From NCBI RefSeq assembly GCF_004664715.2, contig NC_051070.1:46758456-46822455 (forward strand): 64,000 bases of DNA, in the 5' to 3' direction. The translations under genes and the position numbers were made by a program. Positions 47,990 to 61,156 of the stretch are shown in pieces; within the stretch, counting starts at the first letter, position 1; each line of letters opens with the position of its first letter. Source of the stretch: Peromyscus leucopus (Eukaryota > Chordata > Mammalia > Rodentia > Cricetidae). The notes under the pieces are model-generated. The model worked only from the letters and a program-made list of their open reading frames with translations, had not been told where the DNA came from and searched no databases.

Positions 47990-48270
47990 CCCCCACACAT
48001 CTGTATATAGCCTACCAAAAAATAAATCAAGATCATATCAACAAGTTAAAGAGATCCATAACAAACAATGATACTAGAATAGTAATAAGTCTCCCAGTAA
48101 AGACAGTCCAGGATCGGATGGACTCACTTCTGAATTCTACCGAACTTTTAATAAACCAAGAGCTAACTGTGATGATCTTCAAACTGTTCCATAGTGTAGG
48201 AAGGGAAGGAACACTACCAAGCTGGTTCTATGAAGCCACCACTATTCTGCTATCAAAAGCAGATAAGGAC

Positions 48271-48271
<1 letters not shown>

Positions 48272-48314
<43 letters not shown>
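48272..48314 (+). repeat. (CA)n microsatellite in L1 remnant
   Basis: About 21 AC units. Confidence 0.97.
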
Positions 48315-48315
<1 letters not shown>

Positions 48316-49207
48316 ATACCACACCACCACAACAACAAAAAACACTATACACTAATAATCTAGATGAACAATGACACACAAAAATTCAGTGAAGTACCAG
48401 GAAACGAATTTCAAGAAAACAGTAAGATCACATATACCACGACCAGGGTGGCTTCATTCTGGGGATGCAGAGATCAACATGCGCAAATCAGTGAAGAACA
48501 ACACTGGACCACGTCCTCCCTGGAAAGGACAATGCTTTGCCCTGACGGGAGTACATACTTATGCTGGTTATGACTTTGCCTTGCCTGCACATAATGCTTC
48601 TGCCAAAACCACCATCGGCAGACTTACAGAATGCCTATCCACTGCCATGGTACTCCACACAGTATATTGCTTCAGACCTGGGAACTCACTTCACAACCAG
48701 AGAAACGTGAGCGTGGGCCCACGATCCTGGAATCCACTGGTCTGACCACGTTCCCCTCCATCCTGAAGCAGCTAGCTTGACAGAAAGATGGAACGGCCTT
48801 TTGAAGAAACAGTTATAGCGTCAATCAGGCGGCAGCAGCTACAGCTAACTAGTTGTTGGCAGTTGTCAAAAGCATACTTTGGAGAAAAGATAGAGCTTTT
48901 AACAGAAGATTTTAGGGGAGACGGGACATCCACTTCTGAAAGAATGAAATCCACCCCTATCCCTAACTCCATGCAGAAAAATCAATTCAAAATTGATAAA
49001 TGACTTCCATGTATGACTTGGAACTCTGATTCTGTTAGACAAAAAAGCACAGGGAACGCACTTCAGGATACAGGAATAGGAGAGCGCTTTCTGAAAGAAG
49101 TTAGTACAGAAAACGAGCCAAATCTGCTCAGTGGACTCTAAAAGACTTCTACACAGTGAAGGAGACAATCACCAAACTGGCTTCTGCATAAGTTTTCTGT
49201 TCCTGAC

Positions 49208-49361
<154 letters not shown>

Positions 49362-49654
49362 AATTTTATTTTCCTTAACATTCTTCTTCTTAACCTCAAC
49401 TGGCAAGTCCACCCTGACAAGCCTTCTACCTTCTAGATCAACACAGCCACGTCATCCCACGCTCTCTAGGCAGACACAGGGTGCAAACCCCACAGTGCTG
49501 GGCGCTCCAGGACAAACCTCCAGTCCTCAGCCTGGGACCCATGGTGTGGAACAAGCTGCCCCCAGCTCAACCTTCTTCAACAGAAATTCAGCAAGAAAGC
49601 ATTAAAAAATTTCCTTCATAAAAACAAGAGGTAAGGAGATCTTAAACTGTATTT

Positions 49655-49813
49655 ATTTTTTTATTTATTTTATGTGCATTGGTGTGAAGTTGTGAGATCT
49701 CTGGGAACTGGAGTTACAGACAGTTGTGAGCTACCATGCGGGTACTGGGAATTGAACCTGGGTCCCCTGTAAGAGTAGCCAGTTCTCTTAACCACTGAGC
49801 CATCTCTCCAGCC
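49655..49813 (-). repeat. B2-family SINE
   Basis: Ends on plus with 'aaccactgagccatctctcc' and 'agcc'; contains 'ctgggaattgaacctgggtc'. The T-rich left end is the reversed A/T tail. Confidence 0.9.
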
Positions 49814-49947
49814 TCTTTAGCTATATTTAAAATAACAAAAATACTTATGTTAGGCTAATTCATTGAGTTCTTTTAATAAGGTTCTATTTTAGAATGTTCA
49901 GATTTCTTGATATTTCAGATGAGCTACATCTTCAGATAACACATTCT

Positions 49948-50095
49948 TTGTTATTGTTGTTGTTTTTGAGACAAGGTTTCTCTCCTGGCTGTCCTGAACT
50001 AGCTCTGTAGACCAGGCTGGCCTCGAACTCAGAGAAATCTGCCTGCCTCTGCCTCCGAGGGCTGAGATTAAAGGTGTGTGCCACCACTGCCCAGC
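49948..50095 (-). repeat. B1 SINE
   Basis: 'tttttgagacaaggtttctc', 'ctctgtagaccaggctggcc' and 'gattaaaggtgtgtgccacc'. The target duplication AGATAACACATTCT at 49934 and 50096 is perfect. Confidence 0.95.
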
Positions 50096-50109
50096 AGATA
50101 ACACATTCT

Positions 50110-53100
50110 CAACACAAACTATGCTCCTGCATCTAATTTTTCTGAGTTAGTTTCAGAATATATAGTTACACCAAGTTCTGTCCTACGGCCCCGGGGTTTT
50201 AGGCTAAGTCTTTATGGATAACTATATTATATAATCTACTAAAGCAGTGGGCCAGTTACTTAAAGGCACACAATACCTGGCCAGAAGGAAAATGTATACA
50301 TTCCATAGGTACAAGATAAGAAAGTTATCCGTATATTTTCATCATTTACCTATCGTATCTGCATACTTATCTACCATAAGGTTAAGAAAGTCCAACTGCT
50401 GGGGAGAGCTGGGAAGAGGCTCAGGTGTCCACCTCAGCAAAGTGGAGCTCATCAGGAAGGACCACTCTGGAGTGCCCGGGAAAACTGCCTGTCGCCCAGA
50501 GGGACAGGGCAGCCCTGGGTGCTGATGACCTGATGACCACTGTAGCCATTATGTGAAATCCACACCAGGGCCCAAGTGTTGGGACATTTCAGAGACACAG
50601 AACAGCCCGGGATTGCCTTGAATCAGTACTTTAGCGACCGCGCTCTCAGCACTGAAACACACTGATGTGTTCTTCAACTTGGTCCACTCAATTCTAAACC
50701 TCACATTTTTAAGACTGGGAAAACATGTAAATAACCAATGGAGGAAATTAGTCAGTAGACAGCTTGGCTATCCTAACAGACTTGCAAAACCACACAGACC
50801 TGGACACATGTAAGAGCAAAGCATTGGTAAACACTGGTGTGAAATGTGGAAGACTTACCACCCAGTGCCGGGTCACCAGAAGCTCAAACTGCTTTGAACA
50901 GCTGATGACTGGCCAAGTCAGGACCAGCCACACCCCTGTAATCAATGTCATCTCCTCCACACACTCCGTGTACAGTCTAGACGCTCCAGAGTTACAGGAA
51001 AGCTCTCTTAACGTCGCTTTAGATCATTAGACCCTCTATCTACAGGATGCTTCTCTGCAAACCACAGTGCGCCACTTCGCCAGGGTAGCCTGCTTGCGAT
51101 GCAGAAAACGCAAGACTTCATAGTGCTTCCGCCCCTCAAACAACCGATGTCACAATACCATGAGAGAAGGCAGGGTTGGCCTACCGTCACGTGCTACTCA
51201 ATTCTGCAGAAAACAGTCCCACCAGACCCCGGCACTTCATGATTCACTTGGTCGTTACCAGGAAAACAAATGCAGACAAACAAGAAGCAAGCTGGTATCC
51301 GGCAGTGTTTAAAAGCCAAGGCCCGTTTCCTTGCCAGGCCTCTCTATCCCTTCCATCCACCTCTATCTACTGCTCCATCTTGGTCCTCAGTCTACCAGTC
51401 ACGGCTGTCTAGAGGGTCACTGGTAACAGCCAGCTACATTTTACTGCTTAATACACCAGGAAAGCATGGAATGAAGTTTAGAAAATATTCCATCATTAAA
51501 GCTAAAATTTTAAATTCTGGTTAACATTTAACCACATAGAAAAACTGTGCATTGAAGCAAAGGGAATCTACAAACATACAACCCTGCCACCTTGTGGAAC
51601 ACAGTCAAAATTACAACCTCTGAGCTCAATTTTTTTTTTTTTTTAATATACTAAAAAACATTAAGCAAGATAACATTTATTTTAAAACATTAAGTACTGG
51701 TGTTGAGGTTCACCAACATTCACATTCATTAAATCTGCTGTTATTAATGTTTTGTTTAATGGAATAACTTGGGGTCAAACTAAAATTTCTTTAAACAAAG
51801 CAGAAACTTGGTATCTCATCCTCTCTGACAGTTAAAACAGCCACCACAATATCACCATCCACCAGGCAGCAGCACTGGACCAATGTTAAACTATGAAGGA
51901 GAATTCCGAGAGGATCTTTACTATTTCACAATTAGATTGTAGTTAGCCCAAACTCCCCCCAAAAAAATCTATTCATTATTTCTTGATATCAAATTGCCAT
52001 AAAAGCATTGGATCTAAAATAATGAATAAAAATACAGAACCTCTGACATTTTCAGAGTACCAGTTACGATAACGAGTTCTTTAGAAAACATTAGACCATG
52101 GAGCCTCCTTTGACATGCTGAGGTTAGCCGTGGATCCTCTGAGAACACGAGCTACCAGTTACAGAAACGTACGAGGCTGACATCAAACCACTTAACTATA
52201 GATCAGGTAGCCGAATGCGGCTCAGTATGATCCTGCAAGCTTCCTGTCTCTGTCTCAGGTCCGTCCCCGGTCCCTTTAACACCTGCATGTCAGCCTTACA
52301 GCCTAAAGCGCCCTTTCTGTTGGTCATTTCGCTGTTTCCTTCTTTACCACAAAATTGGTCAGAGAGAAGCAAAGAGAGATCACTACATTTTTCTGCTCTA
52401 CAGTACCATTGAAAGAAGCTCCTTAACAAACACTGGCCACCTGCTCGTCTCACGCCTGGAGAAAGTTCCTCTCCCTGGGACTCAGCATTTCTTCCCGTGA
52501 GCCAGCATTTCTCATCCTGCTTTCTGGTCCAGGCACTCATCACCAATGGCATATCTTATTTCTCTTTCCCTCTCTCCCCCATGCAAACACGCAACAAACA
52601 TCTAAACATCTAGAACTATGAGGAGCCATAGTTAGTTACCCGCTAAACTTTAGCTAAGCAGGGAGCCAAGGATGACTTTGTAACTGTTTAAGTACTTCAG
52701 AACAAGTGCGTACAGTTTGATCCACCCTGAAAGAGAGGCCAGAAATTCTGCTTTGAGCCTTTTTGTCTACTTCTACCATTCCAACTCATTTTCCAAACAC
52801 GTTAACTGTGTGACCTTGTGAAGTTTGTGTTAACAGCCCAAAGCCTGCAACTCCAGGGGGATTGCCTTCAAACAGAAAAAAGCACAGGACAGCATTTTAT
52901 CAGGGATTGTGGTTATGCAAATGACTTCCCTGGCATTCCTTTTCTTTAAATTAAGAAGCCCAGATAATCTACCAAATGACTATAGGAGAACTCTGGGTAT
53001 CAGTAATAACTGTGAATTCCATAAGCAAACACACCTGTGTATAAAGCTGACGAACTTTCAAGAAACAGCCATGTAAAGGCTGATCTGCTCTGAGTACCAC

Positions 53101-53453
53101 TGTACCCATCAAGCATCAGGTCTGAAGCTCCAGTTACCCTCCAAAGCTTCCAGCTCGCCCTTCCAAATTTCTTGATTAAAAATCAGACAAAAACCAGCTT
53201 TCCCTGCAACATGATATACATTCTGCTGGAACAGTATTTTACTCAGTTGTACTCTGAGATTTAAAACACCCAAAGAAGAAAATATTTCCGTTTAAAACAT
53301 AGATATTGTACATAATCCACTATACCACATACCTTGAATGTACTGGTATAAATTGACACGAATTATATGTATTATAATCACAAATATCTGATATATACAT
53401 AAAATTTTTTATCCTTCATCCAATGTCTTGGGTAGATATTTGCTAGAGACTTT
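50110..53453. other. No gene recognised; largely unique intron
   Basis: Over 3 kb without a clear SINE, with a T-run at about 51631-51644. No credible coding frame. Low repeat density may mean functional constraint. Confidence 0.5.
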
Positions 53454-53464
53454 TAGAATTTCTT

Positions 53465-53623
53465 TTTTTTTTTTTTGGTTTTTCGAGACAGGGTTTCTCT
53501 GTGTAGCTTTGCACCTTTCCTGGAACTCACTTGGTAGCCCAGGCTGGCATCGAACTCACAGAGATCCGTCTGCCTCTTCCTCCCGAGTGCTGGGATTAAA
53601 GGTGTGTGCCACCACTGCCTGGC
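53465..53623 (-). repeat. B1 SINE (cricetid-type)
   Basis: 'ggtttttcgagacagggttt' and 'tagctttgcacctttcctgg'. The target duplication TAGAATTTCTT at 53454-53464 and 53624-53634 is perfect. Confidence 0.95.
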
Positions 53624-54439
53624 TAGAATTTCTTACATATTCTAAAGGTCCCATTAAGTAAATTCTCATTAAGTCTTTAATGAAAATGTTACTTTAGAAA
53701 TTTTATTCTAATTGATTCACTGAATATTTATTGAATATACTTTGTATATACTACAAAACACAAAACGTGAAAGAAACTTAGACTAGGAACTTGTCTAAGA
53801 AGCCTCCATAAGTAAGTTTCTTGACTTGAATGTCTCCACTTCCAAAATCAGGATAAAAATATTTGCCCTCTCTAGCTCATGGGTTATGAACGGTCCAAAC
53901 CAGAATAAAAGAACTTGTAAAATATTACGTTACTTCAAATGTCAATGATCAGAAGTCACACTATAAAACGGGGTGCAGACGCTAGTTAGAATGAGCTTCA
54001 TGCCACTCACAGTGCCATGTGTCATATGTATTTGTGACTCATAAGCTCTACTGGGTATACCAAAAGTGTCCTTTAAAGCGACCACAGGACCAGTGAGAGG
54101 CCTCGGCGGGTAAAGACACTTCCACCAAACGTCACCACTGTAGCCCAAGCCCCCAAACCAGCCTGGTGGAAGGAGAGAACTGACTCCTTTAACTTATCCT
54201 CTGACCTCCAAACGTGAGCTCCGCCCACCCTGCACAGTAAGTACGTAATACAAGTTCTCACAACAGTTTTTTAATATCTTAAATCCTAGTTGTATGCTAA
54301 GAATGACAAGGAAAATCTAAATTAAGAAAACAATCTTTTCATCTGTCTCTACGATGTTACTAAGCAGACATTTTTGCATTGGCAACTTCATAGTTGATTC
54401 ATAGATATGATGTAATATGTATCTTTACTCAAACTGATG

Positions 54440-54575
54440 CTTTTTTGTCGCTGTTGGTAAGACAAGGTCTCATAGTCCAGGTTGGCCTTGAACTCGATAT
54501 ATAGCTGAAGAACCCAAATCCTCCTGCCTCAACTTCCTGACTGCTGGGATGGCAGCCACCATGCCTATCTTGATG
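54440..54575 (-). repeat. B1/B4-type SINE, diverged
   Basis: 'aagacaaggtctcatagtcc', 'ggttggccttgaactcgata' and 'ctgctgggatggcagccacc' are B1 in reverse. Confidence 0.65.
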
Positions 54576-55176
54576 AATTCTTAGTCTGAAGAATTAAGAT
54601 AAAACTACTTTGGAGTGTTTTAAACTCATCCTGAAGTATAGAATTAGACAAGTACATCTGTCAACATTCAAATGTGTTAAAGTGATAGAGACAGTACACT
54701 GTTATTACCAGTCCTTGCTATCTTCAGGATACTGGTTCTAGGATACCCCACTCTCTAGCAGATGCCAAAACCACGAAACACTCTAGTTCCTTATATACAA
54801 CAGTGAAGCACATGTATATACTCTGGGTATAATCTTCCATATACTTTAAGCCAACTCTAGATTACGTAGCCACCTAACACACTGAAAATGATATGTGAAT
54901 AGCTGTGAGACTCTACTATTTAGGGAACAGTGATGAGAAAAAAATCTGCGCCCTGCAGGACAGACATTAACTGCTTCCTTCTGAGACATTTCTGATGGGA
55001 GAGTGGTTGGAGCCAAAAAGACTGTCCTTATGAAAGGCTACATGTTGTGTATATAAGTCTCAAGTTGGTAACAAAACCAGCGACCTCTCAAAGTATTCAC
55101 AAAAACCTTGAGCATTTCCAAATAACAAGCCTGTTGAAGCACCTGTTTCTAAACATAGTAAGAATAGCTAACATCA

Positions 55177-55375
55177 GGCTGGGGTGGTGGCTCAGTGGTT
55201 AAGAGCACTGGCTGCTCTTCCAGAGAACTTGGGTTCAATTCCCAGCACCCACATGGCAGCTCACAACTGTCTGTAACTCTGGTTCCAGGGGATCTGACAC
55301 CCTCACATAGACCCAAATGTGCACAAAACACCAATGCATATAAAAATTTAAAAAATAATAAATTATATATAAAAA
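55177..55375 (+). repeat. B2 SINE
   Basis: 'ggctggggtggtggctcagt', 'gttcaattcccagcacccac' and 'gctcacaactgtctgtaact'. Flanked by near-perfect target duplications agaatagctaacatca (55161) and agaatggctgacatca (55376). Confidence 0.95.
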
Positions 55376-55614
55376 AGAATGGCTGACATCATTATTATCC
55401 AAATATGGATGTTAAGCTAATATGTTCTGACAAAAAGGCTCAATATAAAGCTCTTATGTAAATACTCGTGTAAGAAATCCTCAAAAAATGTTAATGAAAG
55501 AAAAAAAATCTCTAAATCTGTGTTAACTCAGAATGGTTTCAACTGGGATATCAAGTTTAAGAGCTCATCGTGCCATTCAACTCAATTTCTTTTCCTTTTT
55601 TCTGACGATAAAAT

Positions 55615-55745
55615 GTCACAGCGGTGTGGTGGTAACACCTTTAGTCAAAGCACTAGGGGATGTGGAAGCGAGTGGACCTCTGAGTCTGAGGTCAGTCTGG
55701 TCTACATGAGGAGAGCTACACAGTGAGAGGCCCTGTCTTTAACAA
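55615..55745 (+). repeat. B1 SINE, diverged
   Basis: 'cacagcggtgtggtggtaac', 'ctgaggtcagtctggtctac' and 'gctacacagtgagaggccct'. Confidence 0.7.
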
Positions 55746-55784
55746 ACAAGAAGGAAGGGAGGTGGGAAGGGAGGGAGGGAGGGA

Positions 55785-55915
55785 CGAAAGGGTCTCACTA
55801 CACAGCACTGGCCATCTGGGGACTCGAACCATCCTCAATTCCCCCACCCCTCCGCCTCGGCTCCCAAGGTGTTGGAATCACTCCCTGGTGTGTATGTACC
55901 ATTATGCTAGGGTTG
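55785..55915 (-). repeat. B1 SINE, diverged
   Basis: 'aaagggtctcactacacagc' and 'tgtatgtaccattatgctag' in reverse B1 order, forming an inverted pair with the B1 at 55615. Confidence 0.5.
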
Positions 55916-56707
55916 AAAAAAGCATCTCACACAATTCATCTGTCAACTGAAGCAAAAGATTCCTCCTGTCACGATCGCCACACGGCCCTCCAAGTCACTT
56001 AAAAGTAGCTCTCGGGATTCCCTAACTAGGAAAAAAAATCGAACAAAATGGCTGAACCAGCCTTAATGCCAGCCTCCAAGATGGGCAGAAGCCAACTGCC
56101 TTTCCAGGTAAGAGTCGGTGTGGGGGAGGGGGAGCCAAGTCCTCCCTCGTCAGAGCCCCAGTTAGTACTCACGGCCTCAGAGCGCTTTTATCGCTAGATC
56201 AAGGTCCAGGTTTCATGGGTGGACACAATGGTGGCCGTCCTCCAAGCCTGCCTCTCCCTCACTCCCCCCACCCAGGCCCAACTGACACTCCTGGGGGACC
56301 AACAAGTGCTTCAGATAAAGGTTCTCACGTTCCATCTGTCCCTCAAGGCAGTTTCTACTTAAAGGGGAAGCGACCTAATTTATTTACGATGGCACATTGC
56401 TACAGAAAGAGAAAAAAAAATGCCATTAACACAGGATGCAGTGATTTGGCGTATTTCAAGGGTTTAAAGGGGGCACAGGAGACCCACACAGGGTGACAGT
56501 GTACCTACACGTACAATACACACACACACCTACACAAAATTAAAATATAAAAGTAAAATAGAGCACATGGTCTCTTTTTTAGATATAAAAACAATATAAA
56601 AGTGTTGGTTTATTATGTTAAGTTTTAGTTATTAAACTATTACACTTTCCATTGGCTATCTTTTTAAAATTAACGATGGCCTTTGAGTGTAAGACTTCTA
56701 TTATTTG

Positions 56708-56711
<4 letters not shown>

Positions 56712-56744
<33 letters not shown>
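56712..56744 (+). repeat. (GT)n microsatellite
   Basis: About 16 GT units. Confidence 0.96.
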
Positions 56745-56746
<2 letters not shown>

Positions 56747-56904
56747 CCTTTAGTTATAACATTATTCTGAAGTTAACAACTGTTATCATCTCTGTTGACC
56801 ATATCTGCCTCACCCAAGACCACAGTTCCGTGGGGGCTTCCCCGGGCTTTGAAACACTTTTGTACAGCGAGAGGGAAACCTGCAATAAACAAAAGGACTG
56901 GGAA

Positions 56905-57020
56905 CGGGAGAGATGGGGTAACGGGGAAGGAGGGAGGAGAGGAGGGGAGGAAGGAGGGGAGGAGGGAAGGAGGGAGGGGAGGAGGGAAGGGGGAGGAGGA
57001 GGAGAGGAAGGAAAAGGACC
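56905..57020 (+). repeat. Polypurine (GGA-rich) tract
   Basis: Nearly all G and A for about 110 bp (ggaggaaggagggaagg pattern). Confidence 0.9.
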
Positions 57021-57795
57021 CAGTACCCCAAATTAGCAGCTGACTGGCAACTGCTACCAAAGCATAGTTGATACAATCACTGAAAATTAATATTCTATCC
57101 AAACTTCAGGGCAAAAGATTCCGAGTTTCCCACACTCACCTGCGCTGCGATACCACAGGAAAGCAGGCATTAACGTCTGTCCACTTCCCACCTCAGCAAT
57201 TACAGAAGGCAACCTGGAAGGTCACGTGGGCAACTTATTTCCAAGAACCCAAGGCCCAAAACTACCTCCCAATTATTAGAAAACAGAGGCATCAGTTCTA
57301 CACCAGTGGGCAAAATGGAAACTTGTAACAGAATGTGTAGTAACTACTAAAGTTGACTTTCTTTTGTTGATTTTCATCAAAAAATTGTCAGTTTACAAAA
57401 ATAATGATCATGTGCTCTGTTTTCTTTTATATTTTAATTGTGTGTATTGCGGTATGTGTGTGCACTGCATGCACAGGTACACTCACCCTGTGGGTGTCAC
57501 AGGGAGAGCAGACATCAACACGACCTGTTTCCCACCACTCTCCATCTTCATTTTTGGAGACAGGGCCCTGAGCCTGGAGCTCACTGTTTGGATCTGGCTG
57601 TCTCCACCCTCCCTTCCCGGGTACCCAGGTTACAGACGGGCACTGCCTCCTCAGCTTTCAAGCAGGGGCAGGGAAGCTGGACGCGGGTTCTGGTGTCTAT
57701 TAGCAAGCGCTCCTTGCCACATACTTTATCACTACAAAAGGAAAAGGGATCAAGAGTACCAGCAACTGCACAACCTGACACATCAATTATGAATA
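57021..57795. other. No gene recognised (intronic)
   Basis: 57535-57690 may be a diverged B3-like piece ('ggagacagggccctgagcct', 'ggttacagacgggcactgcc'). Otherwise unique. Confidence 0.4.
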
Positions 57796-57905
57796 GATGC
57801 CTGAGCTGGGTACTACACACCTACAGTCCCAACACGTGGAAGGTTGAGGCAGAAGGATCATAACAGGCCAGCCTAGACTGCATACAGTGACACCCACTAA
57901 AGGAA
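57796..57905 (+). repeat. B1 SINE, diverged
   Basis: 'tgagctgggtactacacacc', 'ggttgaggcagaaggatcat' and 'aggccagcctagactgcata'. Confidence 0.65.
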
Positions 57906-59032
57906 ACACTCACAAAGCAAACAGAAGTCCTATGCTCAAATACAATCTTTAATTTTAAAAAACATAGCCAATGGAAAATGCAATAATTTAATATTTAATA
58001 ATCACAAAAATCAATCCCTTAATATTTTCTTAAATATATCTTACTAAGAAATTAATCCTCATCAACTGATCAATGTAAAAAAGGTGAAGATTATATGTAT
58101 TTTCTCAGATGGAGCATAAAAATATCATCTCTGAAAAATATAAGAATCCTTTGTTTATTCTTGAAATACCAGACAGCCCTCATGTATAATAATGGCTTCT
58201 GTGTGTCTCTGGGCAGGAAACGCGTAACTCTGCCTGCATCACGTGCCCTGCCGTGCTGACTGTTTCAGTCAGCAATTCAGGCTCATCTTGGGACAAGTGA
58301 AGTTCCCGGATGAAGGGAGCTTTTCAGGAGCTGAGACCAACCGAGTCTCCCTGCCAGAAGTTCCTGCCATTCCAAACACCATTCCCAGAGCTGACTCTCC
58401 ATCATCCAAGGTGAGAGCTGTTATTCATCCCAACAGGCCTACACTGCAGATACTCCACAGGCGACGTGGGTGCGATTCTGTTTTCACTCTGCGTCCCCTG
58501 TGCCTAACAACTCGGTCCCTGGAAGTCCAAGGTTTTGAAGAGAAAAAGGAGGCCATGGAGAACACAAGAAGTATCCATCCTATTTTCAAAACAAAGTGTT
58601 TACGTAAATGGTAAAATAATTTCACCAGGCATTGAACATGCTGGGACAGAACCTAAAACACGAGCCGTTTCTACAATTCAAACAACCAAAGCACAATACT
58701 CTCTTGCAGATGCCAGGAGATGCTGTAGTCTTAAGTTTCAAGAGATATTAAAGTTCACTTCCTTTTCAGATGTTTTCCACAGGAATAACAGACGCATAGA
58801 ACGTAAGCACTACTGACCTTGTTTCAAACATCGAAGCACTTAAAACATAAGGTATTTATTTCGTATTTTGTAGGCAGAGAAAAAAAATGAGTCACAGGAA
58901 GACTAGTATGATAAAATTCTAAGGCACAAAGGAATAATTTTTGGGCCAGGCTTGAAACACGGTAGCCTGATGGGTTACTGAATTTTTTTCTTGCATTTTT
59001 AGTGTATACCAATTCTTTATATAATGACAATA
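57906..59032. other. No gene recognised (intronic)
   Basis: AT-rich unique sequence (57930-58150) followed by ordinary sequence. Confidence 0.5.
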
Positions 59033-59110
59033 AGCTAGTCTGGGCACTCAGGAGGTAGAGAAGGAAAGGTGGGAGAATGTGAGAGTTTGAAGCCAGCCTA
59101 GGGTATACAG
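59033..59110 (+). repeat. B1 SINE fragment
   Basis: 'actcaggaggtagagaagga' and 'gtttgaagccagcctagggt'. The head is missing and the tail runs into a purine tract. Confidence 0.5.
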
Positions 59111-59117
59111 TGAGACC

Positions 59118-59275
59118 TTGAAGACAGGGGGAGGGAAAGAGAGGAGAGGGGAGGGGGGGGGAGAGAGGAGAGGGAGAGGAGATGTGGAGAGGAAGGAGGA
59201 GGGAAAAGGAGGAGCAACAGAAGGAAGAGGAGAGGGAGGAGGGGAAGGGAGGAAGGAGAAGAGGCAGAGGGAGAC
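59118..59275 (+). repeat. Polypurine (GGA-rich) tract
   Basis: About 155 bp of G and A with few interruptions, including a G9 run near 59152. Confidence 0.9.
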
Positions 59276-59970
59276 AACCCACCAGAATCAGAGGAACTGC
59301 CAGTGACTAGGAAGGAAATCTGTATCTTGAATAGCAACTCCCAACCACGCTACTTTACACCCTATGAAGTTCTTCAGATATTTTTACCCCGAGCAAGTCA
59401 GCAAGTCAGTTCATCTGTAACGGGCGACAGACGTTATGTAGGAGAGAGAGTACACACTCTCTCCTCCCCTTGTATTGCTTAAACAGGAAGGTAAACAACT
59501 CAAAATAGCTGCAGGAAGTCCCTGAAACTGACCAGATTCTCTAGGCCTCTCCCTGCCAGAGTAAGCAGTGAGAGCCGAGAGTCCACCACAGAAGAGCTAA
59601 CCTGAGCTTCAAGGGAGACTCAGACAAGCCAAGCTGCAGGGACCTCCAGACCACCCCAGCTGTCTGGAAGAATTGGAAACCAAGAGAGCTGCTGCAGAGG
59701 TCTAGACCAACTGAGGCACCTGGAAAGGGCACTGCTGAGCTTCCCGCAGGCCGTGGTGTGCTCCAGGTTCCCAGCTTTGTGAGCTGTCTGTCACCCGGGC
59801 TGGGCGGGCTCTGGTGCAGCTGCCTTTGAGCTGTCTACGCTCCTGGACGAAACCCCTCACCCATGTTCCTGTAAGTCCCCTCTCTAAATCTCACTGGTTC
59901 ACCAAGTTTGATTTTTGTGGTATCCGTTCTTTGATCTGTCGAGGACTTCTTATCAGGGGTGAGGAGGGGT
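59276..59970. other. No gene recognised; possible LTR-like segment
   Basis: 59540-60065 has features seen in LTRs (GC-rich 5' part, a T/C-rich stretch, then AATAAA near 60057), but no matching ends or target duplication could be found. Confidence 0.3.
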
Positions 59971-59971
59971 G

Positions 59972-60019
59972 GGTGCGTGCGTGCGTGCGTGCGTGTGTGT
60001 GTGTGTGTGTGTGTGTGCA
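59972..60019 (+). repeat. (TGCG)n(TG)n microsatellite
   Basis: 'gcgtgcgtgcgtgcgtgcgt' passes into a pure TG run. Confidence 0.95.
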
Positions 60020-60132
60020 GAACATCTCCCCAGGGAACGTTTTGTTGTACAACCATAAATAAACCTCTCAAACAGAGGCACCAAATCAGTGGCAGTACTT
60101 GGATAGAAGCTCCTGAAATGCTAGGAAATCTG

Positions 60133-60270
60133 GGTAAAAAAAGACGTGGTGGCCCTTGCCAATACCTCCAGCACCCTGGAGGCTAAAGCTGGGAGACCAT
60201 GAGTTTGACGTTAGCCTGGGTCACACAGTGAGACTTTGACCCCACCCTACCCCACCCCCTAAAAAAAAAG
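60133..60270 (+). repeat. B1 SINE, diverged
   Basis: 'gacgtggtggcccttgccaa', 'ggaggctaaagctgggagac' and 'tagcctgggtcacacagtga', with an A-run tail at about 60261-60269. Confidence 0.65.
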
Positions 60271-60967
60271 TTATGAAAGTAAGTGACAGAATCCAAGGAG
60301 TCACCAACTGCTAATAAGACTGAGCGGGGACAAAGAAAACAAGAGTGTGCGAGGCTGGAAGAGGGCTCGGAGACAAGAGGAAGCAGGGGAGGCATGCGAG
60401 CCGAGGGAGGAGACCAGGGAGGAGACGGGCAGGGCATCGGGGGACTGTGAATGAATGGCTGATGAGAACAGAGAGCAATGGAGGATGCTCAGTCACACAC
60501 ACACACGTGTGTACCACGGCACCCAAGCTGGAGGATGGCAAGAGGGGACGCGTTCTCATGAAGTGAAGTCTACTTAGAGTTCCACAGTTTCATCCATTCA
60601 TTTACCCGTTCATTCAAACGGTCCTAAGTATCTACTCGGCTCAGGAGCGACCCTGGGTGCCCATCTCCTACTTCACACCCCCAGTGCCCTCTGCTCACAA
60701 CGGAGACCGGAAATGTTCACAGCCTTGGTCTATGAGGCTGGTTGATAACAAGAAATCGACAAACATTTCTAATAATCACGAGTAGGTTTATATTATTTGT
60801 CTTTCTAGAATGCCCAACATGCCGCACTATCAAACCCATGCTAACAGTAAGGATGGTGGGGGACACGAGAGCTGGGCTCAGGGTAAAAAGCACTTCTCCC
60901 CTGAACCCCTTCCAAAGGCTTCTGTATTGTTTACTTAGAGATCACGTGTGTGTACTTCTATTTAGAT

Positions 60968-61156
60968 CAGTGGTTCTCAACTCATGGGTCCTGACCATCA
61001 GAAAACACATATTTCCGGTGGTCTCAGAAATTGAGATACCACTCAGTAGCAAAGGTATAGTTATGAAGCCGCAACGAAAATAAATTTCTGGTTGGGGGTT
61101 CCTAAGATCACTGGAAATCACATATTTTTCCGGATTTTACGGGTTGAGAGCCGCTA
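60968..61156 (+). mobile_element. URR1-like nonautonomous hAT transposon
   Basis: Terminal inverted repeats CAGTGGTTCTCAAC (left) and GTTGAGAGCCGCTA (right, diverged from GTTGAGAACCACTG). An 8-bp target duplication is present: ATTTAGAT (60960-60967) and ATCTAGAT (61157-61164), one mismatch. The 189-bp body is degenerate and carries no transposase. Confidence 0.85.

Larger units (their letters stand above)
47770..49180 (+). mobile_element. L1 ORF2 remnant, disrupted
   Basis: Plus-strand pieces typical of L1 ORF2 reverse transcriptase: 'tccaggatcggatggactca', 'ttctatgaagccaccactat', 'gggtggcttcattctgggga'. Towards the 3' end, pieces of the ORF2 C-terminal region follow ('gacaaaaaagcacagggaac', 'actctaaaagacttctacac'). 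It is broken by CA tracts at 47942-47986 and 48272-48314 and by many stops, and 48525-48880 matches poorly. Not functional. Confidence 0.7.
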
